Below are positions 54,597 through 62,857 of a stretch of 64,000 bases of DNA, piece by piece. Position numbers and translations under genes: made by a program. The stretch's first letter is position 1. Every line of letters begins with the position of its first letter. Where the stretch lies: contig NZ_JAANOG010000002.1 in the NCBI RefSeq assembly GCF_019923745.1, positions 186,001 to 250,000 on the forward strand, written 5' to 3'. Under the pieces are notes generated by a model. That model was not told the origin of the DNA. It made no database searches and saw only the letters and a list, made by a program, of their open reading frames with translations. Source of the DNA: Aquirufa aurantiipilula (lineage in GTDB: Bacteria; Bacteroidota; Bacteroidia; Cytophagales; Spirosomataceae).

Positions 54597-55634
54597 TTAT
54601 TTCTTTGTTAGCCTTTGGTACAATTCCTGATAGGCCGACTTCCTTTGGTAGTTCTCGTCAAAAAGCAAAGGATATTCCTTAGGCCTTTTGAAATAACCTC
54701 GTAGCCAAGAATCTTTATCGCCTACATTCCAAAAGGTAATGCCATATTGTTGTTTACGAGGAATAGCTCCAAAAGAAGAAAATAACCATTGGAATTTGTC
54801 GAATTGTGTTTGTAAGATTGTATCATCCAAGACAAAATCTGGATTATTTTTCGGATTCACAGCAATGTCAACTTCAGAAAAATGGATACGTAATCCAGTA
54901 GCAGTCGACTGCTCGATTATTTGCTTGATTTCTTCGTTTTTAGATTGGATGGAAATGTGCATTTGTAAGCCAAGACCATCAATGGGGATTTGGCGTTTTT
55001 TGAAATCTTGAACCATGTTCAAAATAGCCTCCATTTTTTTGGGTTTTCCATCTTGTCCATAGTCATTATAAAAAAGCAAAACTTGAGGGTCCGCTTCATG
55101 TGCCCAAACAAAGCATTTGGCAAGGTAATCAGGAATGTGATCTGCCCAAATGCTTGGTCTCAAGCTTCCATCATCTAAAAAGGCTTCATTCACAACATCC
55201 CATCCGACTATTTGTCCTTGATAATGTTTAACAATTGTTTGAATATGGTTTTTTAATAGATTTTCCCAAGCTTGTTGATCTCCTTGAAAATCCTTCATCC
55301 ATTGTGCTGTTTGGTTGTGCCATACCAAGGTATGTCCATGTACTCGACTTTTATTTTTCTTGGCAAAAGCTACGATTTCATCTCCTTTAGTAAAGTCAAA
55401 ATGATGAGACTCGGGATGAATCAGGGCCATTTTCATGTGATTTTCAGCTGTAAGGCTGGAGAATTCTGATTCGACCACCCCGCGGTAAATTGTATTTTCT
55501 CCAAGTAAACGGGGATTTACTGATGCGCCCACAGGAAAGGGGAGAATTTGTTTTAAATATTTACTTGAATCAAATGTCTGTGCTTGAAGTAAAGGAGAAA
55601 AGCCTAAAATAAGTAAGGTGAAGATTCTTTTCAT
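54597..55634 (-). CDS. Endo-1,4-beta-xylanase, glycoside hydrolase family 10
   Basis: About 345 residues from MKRIFTLLIL; a GTG six codons upstream is less likely. The signal peptide ends near LLQAQ (about 19). The GH10 TIM barrel has LTAENHMKMALIHP (60s), RVHGHTLVWHNQTAQWM (about 97-113), acid/base Glu150 in GWDVVNEAFLDDG and nucleophile Glu254 in IHFSEVDIAV. Both catalytic residues and the His226 region (LGLQMHIS) are intact. It has no binding module, so this is a compact single-domain enzyme acting on xylan or xylo-oligosaccharides outside the cytoplasm. Confidence 0.95.
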   Translation of the reverse strand: MKRIFTLLILGFSPLLQAQTFDSSKYLKQILPFPVGASVNPRLLGENTIYRGVVESEFSSLTAENHMKMALIHPESHHFDFTKGDEIVAFAKKNKSRVHGHTLVWHNQTAQWMKDFQGDQQAWENLLKNHIQTIVKHYQGQIVGWDVVNEAFLDDGSLRPSIWADHIPDYLAKCFVWAHEADPQVLLFYNDYGQDGKPKKMEAILNMVQDFKKRQIPIDGLGLQMHISIQSKNEEIKQIIEQSTATGLRIHFSEVDIAVNPKNNPDFVLDDTILQTQFDKFQWLFSSFGAIPRKQQYGITFWNVGDKDSWLRGYFKRPKEYPLLFDENYQRKSAYQELYQRLTKK

Positions 55635-55802
55635 GGTCAATAGGTTTTGCACAAGGTAGGAATTTTGGGGAAAATGATTCCATAAGAAGTTTGATAATTT
55701 TTCATTCCCAACATATTAATTGATAAAATAATGAAAAAAATAAAGCGTGTTTTTTAGCAGATGCCTATCTTGTTATTCATTATGAAATGAATTGATATAG
55801 CC

Positions 55803-56525
55803 ATGTGGAAAAAGCTTGAACAACATATTTCAAACAGTAGATCGAATCGATGGTATCGGTATTTTGCCATTTTTTGTCGAATTAGTTTAGCTGTAGCATT
55901 CGCTATTTCAGGTTGGGTGAAAATCAGCGGAGAACGATTTGCCGCTGGCTTGCCTTCAAATCACCCTTTAGGGCATTATTTTGATGCTTTACTGGATACA
56001 GGCTTTTATTATACCTTCATTGGAATAGGTCAAGTGGTGGTGGCTATTTTATTAATATTCCCTAGGACCACTTTATTAGGGGCTATAGCTGCTTTTCCAA
56101 TTATGATCAATATTTTCGTGTTAACTTATTCGGTTCGTTTTGAAGGGACTAGAATAGTGACTTTCATGCTATTAGCTAATTTTTTTCTGCTTGTTTGGGA
56201 TTTACAACGACTCAAAGCTATCGTATCTAATAAAGAGCTGCATGCTAAACCAGAACATTCCCCTACAAATAAATTTCCCTACATATTCTTTTCATTGGTG
56301 CTATTAACCTTAGCCACGGTCATAGGGGTCAATCAAATCATGTATGACATTAGACCGGGTAATTCCATGGAAGAATGTACAAATGGCTGTCTTGACAGTG
56401 CTACACCCCAAGCATCCAAGCAATTTTGTGATTGTATTTATAAGCGAGGCTATAATTTGCGGACCTGTTTGGATCAATTTGAAAAAGCAAAAGCAATCGA
56501 ATTGGGGGTTGAAGGAGTAAAGTAG
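55803..56525 (+). CDS. DoxX-like membrane protein with Cys-rich C-terminal tail
   Basis: A 240-residue protein. Four to five membrane helices (about 22-185) carry DoxX-like features (FRISLAVAFAISGWVKISG-like, GIGQVVVAILLIFPRTTLLGA, NIFVLTYSV). A C-terminal tail of about 45 residues is unusual: it contains five to six Cys in the pattern C-x3-C ... FCDC ... C (SMEECTNGCLDS, SKQFCDCIYKRG, LRTCLDQF). A similar C-x3-C/FCxC motif occurs in small Bacteroidota lipoproteins. The family function is linked to redox or sulfur stress in a few species. It is monocistronic and convergent with a photolyase gene. Confidence 0.75.
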   Translation: MWKKLEQHISNSRSNRWYRYFAIFCRISLAVAFAISGWVKISGERFAAGLPSNHPLGHYFDALLDTGFYYTFIGIGQVVVAILLIFPRTTLLGAIAAFPIMINIFVLTYSVRFEGTRIVTFMLLANFFLLVWDLQRLKAIVSNKELHAKPEHSPTNKFPYIFFSLVLLTLATVIGVNQIMYDIRPGNSMEECTNGCLDSATPQASKQFCDCIYKRGYNLRTCLDQFEKAKAIELGVEGVK

Positions 56526-56599
56526 CTGATGCCGTTCGGGTTAAAATGGAATGAATTTTCTTTCTATCTAATTCATTCGATTTATATTTTACCTGTCGC

Positions 56600-58081
56600 C
56601 TATACTTTTCTATTTTTAGGATTATTGACATGCTTTTGGAGAATTCTGGCACCCTCTTGTCTGGCGACTTTGGTTTTCCTAATCGCCCAAACTTGATCTG
56701 AGGCTACTTTACGTGAAATTTCTACATCAACGATGGGTAATGGGTAATCATGCCCTATGCTTACTTGATACATTTTCTGCTCCATTTCACTCATTTTCCA
56801 AGGTTCATGAATGATACTTGGAGGAACATGTTGTAATTCAGGTACCCATTTTTTAATGAACACACCATCGGGATCATGTTCCATGGAATTTTTAATGGGA
56901 TTGTAAATTCGTATGGTATTGACACCTGTGATACCAGCTTGCATTTGAATTTGCGGATAGTGAATCCCTGGTTCATAGTCGAGGAATTGTCGAGCCAGAA
57001 AATGAGCCAAGTCCCGCCAATCTTGCCAAAGGTTAAATACAAAAAAGGATACTACCATAGCACGCATCCGGAAATTGATATAGCCCGTTTCTACTAAACA
57101 GCGCATACAGGCATCTACCAAAGGAATGCCCGTTTGTCCCCGTTCCCATGTTTTTATTAGTTCATTATCTCGCTTTTTTACTAAGGATTGGTAAGCTAAA
57201 TTGATGGCTTCAAATTCCATCCGACATTCGTCCTCAAATTTTTGAATAAAATGACAATGCCAATTAAGTCTTGACATGAAATTTTGTAATGACCGGCGAT
57301 TTGATGATTGGGAATAATGTTGTTTGGTAAAGGTGTACACCATTCGCATACTTAGGTTTCCGTAGCTCAAATAGGGTGAAATACGGCTACATGCCCTACG
57401 GCTTGCTTCTGGTTTACTAATGGATTTACTGTAATGTATGTGACGAGTTTGTACAAAACTCTGTAAGTATTTCCAAGCCCAGTATTCACCACCTTCTTGA
57501 AATTTGGTATTCCGAATGGTAAATTCATGGGGGATTTCTTCCCCTTTTAATGAATGGTAAAGCTGATTGGGTAATTGCACGAGGTTCCAGTTGTGCTCAC
57601 GAACTAAATAGGGAGGATGATTCATGATTTGTTCCCATCTTTTCTGCCAATTTTTTCGTGAATCTAGCTTCCGAATAACCCCATTGCTGGGAGTTTCTTT
57701 CCATTGAATTTGATGTAAATCACAATAGACCTGAACGTCTTTATCTCGCTGGAAACTTAGGTTATTGCCAATTTCTTCATGAGAAAAAATGCTTTGAATG
57801 CTGTAGTGCTCATTTAATGCATTCAATACGGGCAATACCTCTTGATGAAAAATATACAATGTTCCATTTCGATCCTCCAATCGACCTTGCATTTCGGTTA
57901 AAGACTCATACACAAAACGCCAATGCCTTACATCGCTATCTGGATATTGGATCAAAGAAGGCTCAAAAAAATAGACCAATAATACAGGAATATCTTGTTC
58001 TAGGGCACGGTAAAGGGGCTCATGGTCGGTAAACCGTAGATCGCGTTTAAACCAAACTAAATTTATGGGCGCTTTACTCAA
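56600..58081 (-). CDS. Photolyase/cryptochrome-family protein with altered FAD/Trp-triad segment, TTG start
   Basis: A 493-residue protein. The N-terminal antenna/Rossmann domain is NLVWFKRDLRFTDHEPL. The FAD domain has SRISPYLSYGNLS (232-244), FMSRLNWHCHFIQKFED (268-284), TGIPLVDACMRCL (317-329) and NFRMRAMVVSFF. Where E. coli photolyase has DGDLAANNGGWQW this protein has DYEPGIHYPQIQM (368-380). So Asn378 becomes His and Trp382 becomes Ile, while the middle Trp (QDWRD) remains. The first in-frame codon after the upstream stop able to start is TTG at 58081; there is no ATG before residue 64. Monocistronic. Confidence 0.87.
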   Translation of the reverse strand: MSKAPINLVWFKRDLRFTDHEPLYRALEQDIPVLLVYFFEPSLIQYPDSDVRHWRFVYESLTEMQGRLEDRNGTLYIFHQEVLPVLNALNEHYSIQSIFSHEEIGNNLSFQRDKDVQVYCDLHQIQWKETPSNGVIRKLDSRKNWQKRWEQIMNHPPYLVREHNWNLVQLPNQLYHSLKGEEIPHEFTIRNTKFQEGGEYWAWKYLQSFVQTRHIHYSKSISKPEASRRACSRISPYLSYGNLSMRMVYTFTKQHYSQSSNRRSLQNFMSRLNWHCHFIQKFEDECRMEFEAINLAYQSLVKKRDNELIKTWERGQTGIPLVDACMRCLVETGYINFRMRAMVVSFFVFNLWQDWRDLAHFLARQFLDYEPGIHYPQIQMQAGITGVNTIRIYNPIKNSMEHDPDGVFIKKWVPELQHVPPSIIHEPWKMSEMEQKMYQVSIGHDYPLPIVDVEISRKVASDQVWAIRKTKVARQEGARILQKHVNNPKNRKV

Positions 58082-58283
58082 GGGGATTTGTTTACTTGAT
58101 TAACTAGATGAGGAAAATATTGTTTTTAAGGACTTCGTAATATTCTAGCTAGCACTTGACAAGAAATTTAATTACAAACTGGTATGAATTATATTTTTAA
58201 AATTGTTTGAGGCAATATGATTTTTATTATCAATAGTATTAGGAGTAATTATCAGTTTTTTGAGTCGATAGGATACAAAAGGT

Positions 58284-58871
58284 ATGTATTTTGATTCGAT
58301 GGAAAAGTATTTATATATCATTGCAGGATGTAATGGTGCGGGTAAGACAACAGCTTCCAATACGATATTACCTGAAATTTTAGATTGTAAAGAGTTCGTC
58401 AATGCAGATGAAATTGCTAATGCCTTATCTCCATCTAAACCAGAGAAAGTTGCATTTAAGTCGGGAAGAATGATGCTTACAAAAATTGATGAGTTATTGT
58501 TGGAAGGAGAGTCATTTTCATTTGAGACTACTTTATCTGCCAAAACGTATCAACATTTGATTATAGAAGCTCAGAATAATGGATTTATTGTGATTCTATT
58601 GTTTTTTTGGCTCCGTACAATTGAACTTGCAAAAGAAAGGGTTGTTACTCGAGTAAAAGAAGGAGGTCATCATATACCTGAAAATGTAATAGAAAGACGT
58701 TATAAAGCAGGAATTACCAATTTGTTTCATATATATTTGCCATTAGTTGATGCATGGCTAATTTATGATAATTCAGATTCAGAACCTGATTACATGGCAT
58801 CTAAAGATCAAGACGGAATTTGCAAAATTAAAAATATTGAAAAATGGCAGCAACTAAATCAAGCTCTCTAA
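58284..58871 (+). CDS. Zeta-toxin-like P-loop kinase
   Basis: Up to 195 residues; the ATG at 58299 (MEKYLYIIAGCNGAGKTT) is an equally good start. The Walker A motif GCNGAGKT comes directly after the first strand. FVNADEIA and FSFETTLSAKTY correspond to substrate-binding and catalytic regions of zeta/PezT-type UDP-N-acetylglucosamine kinases. RVKEGGHHIPENVIERRY is the helical region with conserved His/Arg. Unlike PezT, no antitoxin-like gene precedes it. A 54-codon gene overlaps its 3' end. A toxin role is likely by family but not proven; non-toxic kinases of this fold exist. Confidence 0.82.
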   Translation: MYFDSMEKYLYIIAGCNGAGKTTASNTILPEILDCKEFVNADEIANALSPSKPEKVAFKSGRMMLTKIDELLLEGESFSFETTLSAKTYQHLIIEAQNNGFIVILLFFWLRTIELAKERVVTRVKEGGHHIPENVIERRYKAGITNLFHIYLPLVDAWLIYDNSDSEPDYMASKDQDGICKIKNIEKWQQLNQAL

Positions 58872-59008
58872 AGAATACTTCATTAATAATGGAGAAGATT
58901 GAGTTGGGTATGTCCAAAGTCAAAGAGGACTTAATTGCATATAAAAAAGCAAAAAAATCTGATTTAGTTGTTCTTAAGGGAGATAAGGTCGTGCATGTTA
59001 AACCATAA
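58844..59008 (+). CDS. Small protein overlapping the zeta-toxin-like gene, candidate antitoxin
   Basis: A 54-residue protein from the ATG at 58844 (MAATKSSSLKNTSLIMEKI) to the TAA at 59008, ending KGDKVVHVKP. It overlaps the kinase gene by 28 bases in another frame. This suggests translational coupling. An amphipathic helix (MEKIELGMSKVKEDLIAYKK) is followed by a short basic strand-like end (LVVLKGDKVVHVKP). I have a memory of similar short proteins ending in a strand beside zeta-like genes but cannot confirm it. A partner or antitoxin role is inferred from the arrangement. Confidence 0.68.
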   Translation: MAATKSSSLKNTSLIMEKIELGMSKVKEDLIAYKKAKKSDLVVLKGDKVVHVKP

Positions 59009-59110
59009 GTTATCTTTATTCCATATTAGAAACTTCTAAGGTTATAAGATTGGGAGTTGCGACCTATTCATGGCTGATCAAAGCTTTTTCTGTTGTATTC
59101 TATTATCCTG

Positions 59111-60574
59111 ATGAAAAAAATATTACTCTTATTCTATTGCATAATTGGTAATATCGTCCTTTTAGCACAAGCTCCCAAGAAGCCCAATATTATTACCTTT
59201 ATTGTGGATGATATGGGCTGGACAGATGCCTTTAATCCCAATTACCATACGCCCAATATGGCTAAATTGGCCAAGCAAGGAGTGAAATTCAATCAAGCCT
59301 ATGCTACGCCAGTTTGTACTCCTACACGAACCAGTTTTATATCGGGGATGAATGCCGCTCATCACGGGGTGACCAATTGGACATCACCCTTGAAGGATAA
59401 AAACAGTGATGCAGAAGATCAGCAATTCAGTCCTAGTTCTTGGAAAATCAATGGTTTGAGCCCTCAAATATATACTCCTTATCCACAATTGCTGAAACAA
59501 GCTGGTTATTTTACCATACATGTAGGTAAGGCACATTGGGGAGCAGCGGGTACACCGCAAGCCAATCCTTATAATTTAGGTTTTCAGGTGAACATAGCTG
59601 GCCACGCGGCCGGTCATCCACAGAGTTATTATGGGAAAGATAATTATGGCAATTTACCTAGCAAGGTGACTTACCAATCTGTTCCTGACCTGGAAGAATA
59701 CCATGGTTCAGATATTTTTTTGACAGAAGCTTTAACCTTGGAGGCCATGAAAACATTGGAGTCTCCAATACAAAGAAAACAGCCATTTTATTTGAATCTA
59801 GCACATTATGGAGTTCACACCCCCATTCAGCCTGATGCTCGTTTCTTTCAGAAGTACTTGTCGGCCGGTCTAGATTCTACAGAGGCAAAATATGCTAGTT
59901 TGGTGGAAGGGGTCGACAAGAGTTTAGGAGATATCATGGCTTATTTACAAGAAAAAAAGGTAGCAGAAAATACCATCATTCTTTTCATGAGTGATAATGG
60001 AGGCTTGAGTTTAGCTCCGGCAAGAGGAAAGAAAGCACATGTGCAAAACCTACCTTTAAGGGCTGGGAAGGGCTCTGTCTATGAAGGAGGAATTCGAATT
60101 CCTATGTTGGTTAAATGGCCAGGTATAGCTCAAGCCAATCAGGTGGCCGAACAATACGTCATGGCGGAGGATTTATTTCCGACAATCTTACAAATGGCAA
60201 AGCTGACGGGGACAAAGCCACTTCAGAATATAGATGGCAAAAGTATGGTTCCCTATTTAAAGGACACCAAGTTAAAGGATGCTGAGCGGGTTTTGGTTTG
60301 GCATTATCCCAACAAATGGATTGATCAGGATGGGCCAGGTATTAATTATAAATCGGCCATTCGACAAGGCAATTTTAAATTGGTATATGATTTACGTACA
60401 GGCCAAAAGGAGTTGTATGATCTTTCCCAAGATATGGAGGAGAAATTTGATTTAGCGGCTAAATTCCCTGGTCAATGTCAACAACTCTCACAATTATTAA
60501 AATCTTATTTAATTCAGCATCAAGCCCCTATGCCAGTAGATAAAAAAACAGGGATGGTGGTGGAAATACGGTAA
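59111..60574 (+). CDS. Secreted sulfatase (type I, Cys-type)
   Basis: About 487 residues from MKKILLLFYC; an ATG six codons upstream is less fitting. The signal peptide ends near LLAQ. Calcium-binding Asp33-Asp34 (IVDDMGW) and the formylglycine motif C69-T-P-T-R73 are intact. Further sites are HVGKAHWG (about 137), FMSDNGG (about 295) and GSVYEGGIRIPMLVKWPG (about 325). The Cys must be converted to formylglycine by a maturation enzyme not seen in this window. Probably desulfates glycans. Monocistronic. Confidence 0.93.
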   Translation: MKKILLLFYCIIGNIVLLAQAPKKPNIITFIVDDMGWTDAFNPNYHTPNMAKLAKQGVKFNQAYATPVCTPTRTSFISGMNAAHHGVTNWTSPLKDKNSDAEDQQFSPSSWKINGLSPQIYTPYPQLLKQAGYFTIHVGKAHWGAAGTPQANPYNLGFQVNIAGHAAGHPQSYYGKDNYGNLPSKVTYQSVPDLEEYHGSDIFLTEALTLEAMKTLESPIQRKQPFYLNLAHYGVHTPIQPDARFFQKYLSAGLDSTEAKYASLVEGVDKSLGDIMAYLQEKKVAENTIILFMSDNGGLSLAPARGKKAHVQNLPLRAGKGSVYEGGIRIPMLVKWPGIAQANQVAEQYVMAEDLFPTILQMAKLTGTKPLQNIDGKSMVPYLKDTKLKDAERVLVWHYPNKWIDQDGPGINYKSAIRQGNFKLVYDLRTGQKELYDLSQDMEEKFDLAAKFPGQCQQLSQLLKSYLIQHQAPMPVDKKTGMVVEIR

Positions 60575-60651
60575 TTTGAGATTGATAATTAGCATGGCTA
60601 CTTTCTGTTATTTGAATATTACCATAGCATGTCATTAGCTTAAAATGGTAG

Positions 60652-61545
60652 CTATTCTTTGATAGAAACAGAGCTATGTTTCACTAAATCGTCATCTACG
60701 TAATTATACGTAAGTTTTATCACTTCATTGGGCATTATTTCAAAGTACAGCGTTGCGTACATTCCTTTTGGCATAGCTGGATATTCAAAAGTATTATTGC
60801 CAACGTATTCAAAATTTTCCCCAAATACTTCGTTCTTCATCCAAAGGCATTTGTTCTTTTGAAAGAGTTCAATTTTCTTGGATTTGTCTTTTTCATCGAC
60901 ATAAATACCTGTCAATTTATCTATAGTTGCGGCTTCAGCTGCTAAGGTTTTGGACATACTGACATGATACAACACTTTTTTTGTTCCATCCGATAAGGTT
61001 TCAGTGTCCAATATTCTGTTTTTTGCTTCAGATGAAGAGGCGTACATATCTTTAGGGATATGACTATCACCAGAGAAATACAATTGTGTTACTAATGGCT
61101 GATAGCCTTCTGCAGTAATCATTAAGTGAAAATGTGCAGGTCTTATATGTCCACCTCCTGCATCATAAGCCACGGGTAAAATAGTCTTAAATGAATATTT
61201 TCCATGTTCATCTGAATAGCTTGTTCCTCGATAACGGTACTCATTAGATGAATTGTCATAAACACCCTTGTTGTCACAATGCCACAACTCTATTTTCGCT
61301 TTTTTGTAAGGAGTTATACAATCTTTGTGTCGGATAATACCACTTAATTCAATTGGATTTCCAGTTTGACCTTTCACGATTAGGTTATTTCGAAGGGGGC
61401 TGTAAGGTCGATAATAGGGTCCCAATATATCGCTTGTAGTTGCACAATCACCTATAAACTGTTTGCCATCAAAGTGGATAAAACCATTGGTACTTACCGC
61501 CGCCGCAAATAAAGTGGAGTTTTTAATAAATGTTCTTCTTTGCAT
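60652..61545 (-). CDS. Intradiol ring-cleavage dioxygenase-type protein with C-terminal extension
   Basis: A 297-residue exported protein. The N-terminus MQRRTFIKNSTLFAAAV is a Tat-like signal. The intradiol dioxygenase core (about 35-200) shows ILGPYYRPYSP and the non-heme iron ligands Tyr96 (GVYDN), Tyr127 (PVAYD), His138 and His140 (RPAHFH). All four ligands are present. An extra about 85 residues follow (GIYVDEKDKSKKIELF to the end), forming a beta-rich domain not found in protocatechuate dioxygenases. Function could be oxidation of extracellular catechol-type compounds. No other aromatic-catabolic genes are near. Confidence 0.87.
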   Translation of the reverse strand: MQRRTFIKNSTLFAAAVSTNGFIHFDGKQFIGDCATTSDILGPYYRPYSPLRNNLIVKGQTGNPIELSGIIRHKDCITPYKKAKIELWHCDNKGVYDNSSNEYRYRGTSYSDEHGKYSFKTILPVAYDAGGGHIRPAHFHLMITAEGYQPLVTQLYFSGDSHIPKDMYASSSEAKNRILDTETLSDGTKKVLYHVSMSKTLAAEAATIDKLTGIYVDEKDKSKKIELFQKNKCLWMKNEVFGENFEYVGNNTFEYPAMPKGMYATLYFEIMPNEVIKLTYNYVDDDLVKHSSVSIKE

Positions 61546-61775
61546 GATTTTTCTTTTTTAAAGGATATGAAATAGGCCCATGAATTTCCTTTATTTATTT
61601 TGGCTTTTAGCTTAGCTTCTAAACTGCTTTTTGAATATAAAAGCCTCTTATTTTACTTGAGAACTAATTTTAATCGATTTTTTGCGTTTACTGAGTTTTA
61701 TTTTTTCCATGCATTTGGGGTCTGAAATGTGTTTTTGGATTAATTATTTCATGTACTATTTTCAGGAGAGTTGTC

Positions 61776-62510
61776 TCAAAGAGCCAAGAACCAGTCACCG
61801 AATTTAGCCCAAAATGCAAATTTGTAAAAGTTTAAAACCGAAAGGTGGTATCCCACTAAAAGTAAGAGGACAAAGGGGAAAACGTTCCAGCGCTTATGCG
61901 ATCTAAAGTCCCAGATACATAAAAAAAGTAACAAAATATCTACGATGGCAAAGCTATATATGGGGACTAATGGGTAACCTTCTAAGGTAGGAAGGTATTT
62001 TAACAAATATGGAAAATTAGAGGCAATGATGCGGTCAGTGATGGGTGGAATCATGGGGAAAGCCGTGCAAAGCATGTACCTGGCATGAATGGTTCCTTTA
62101 TTTTTATGGTAAATGGCTAGGGCATATAGTATGACAAAAACTAGCAGGGCATTCAGTACAAGTGCTGTAGCAAAGTTTAAATAGGGGCTCATCTGTTTTA
62201 CATCCGATAACCTGAATTTTAACAGGTCGGTGGTTGAAAACAGAAGTATTGGTACGAGCAAATAAGAAAAAAGCCCCACCTTTTTATGGAGGGCAACTTT
62301 TTTTGATCGGATCAGCCATGGCTGCACGATCAACATCAAGCACCATAAAATTAAGGTGATACCATGGAAGTGTAAACGATAATTTCCCTGCTCGCCCAAT
62401 TTGGAAAAATAGGTAAACCAAAAGCCCCAAATCATGAACATAAAAAATACAATAAAGTAGAGGTAACCCTTTTGGTAAAGTGTTTTTTCTAGTTTCAAAT
62501 TCGTTCCCAT
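61776..62510 (-). CDS. Multi-helix membrane protein with conserved-looking His motifs
   Basis: A 244-residue membrane protein with about seven helices. His residues are placed at helix ends: RLHFHGITLILW (about 46-57), VALHKKVGLFSY (about 72-83) and TIHARYMLC (about 140-148). This His-G...LHxxxG...HARYM spacing resembles that of heme-binding cytochrome b561/DUF2306-like proteins, but I cannot assign the family. It lies 230 bases upstream of the dioxygenase on the same strand. Co-regulation is possible but not shown. Confidence 0.68.
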   Translation of the reverse strand: MGTNLKLEKTLYQKGYLYFIVFFMFMIWGFWFTYFSKLGEQGNYRLHFHGITLILWCLMLIVQPWLIRSKKVALHKKVGLFSYLLVPILLFSTTDLLKFRLSDVKQMSPYLNFATALVLNALLVFVILYALAIYHKNKGTIHARYMLCTAFPMIPPITDRIIASNFPYLLKYLPTLEGYPLVPIYSFAIVDILLLFLCIWDFRSHKRWNVFPFVLLLLVGYHLSVLNFYKFAFWAKFGDWFLAL

Positions 62511-62857
62511 AGTTTTAAGTTTTATAGGTTATTAATTCATCCTAAGTCGTTCATTTTGTGGCAATTAATATACGTGTATATACAATAGTATAAAAAGAAG
62601 TATATATATCAAATTTTTGATAAAACAGATAAGGCTATCAACTAGATTAAAATAAGTATTTGTGATACTTATTTTACCATAATCATGTAATTCTTGAATT
62701 TATTAGGAAGGAATTTTATGACCTCCATGTTTGGATTTTAGCTCATTTTCTTCCCTTATCTTGGTTTTCAACTTTGCCATTTGAGAGAAAATAGGAAGTC
62801 TTAATTTTTGAAAAAAACGTGGTGAATAGTCTACATAAATTGCAATATTTTTTAAAG
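62511..62857. other. Intergenic region, 347 bases
   Basis: Between the membrane-protein gene start and the sulfatase stop, both on the minus strand. It holds a 9-base perfect hairpin (AATAAGTAT / ATACTTATT, 62651-62673) and a small inverted element ATATAC-GT-GTATAT near 62570. One could be a regulatory site for the membrane-protein gene. An 84-codon open frame reaching into the sulfatase gene is out of frame with it and looks non-coding. Confidence 0.5.
62651..62673. promoter_or_regulatory. AT-rich inverted repeat, possible operator
   Basis: AATAAGTAT (62651-62659) and ATACTTATT (62665-62673) around TTGTG. The stem is AT-only except for two G-C pairs. It could be a regulator-binding site upstream of the membrane-protein gene or a weak terminator of the sulfatase gene. 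Confidence 0.35.

Noticed and set aside
58172-58543. 123-codon open frame opposite the zeta-toxin-like gene
   Set aside because: Low-complexity Asn/Ser/Ile-rich translation with no motif, and it overlaps a gene with intact P-loop kinase motifs.
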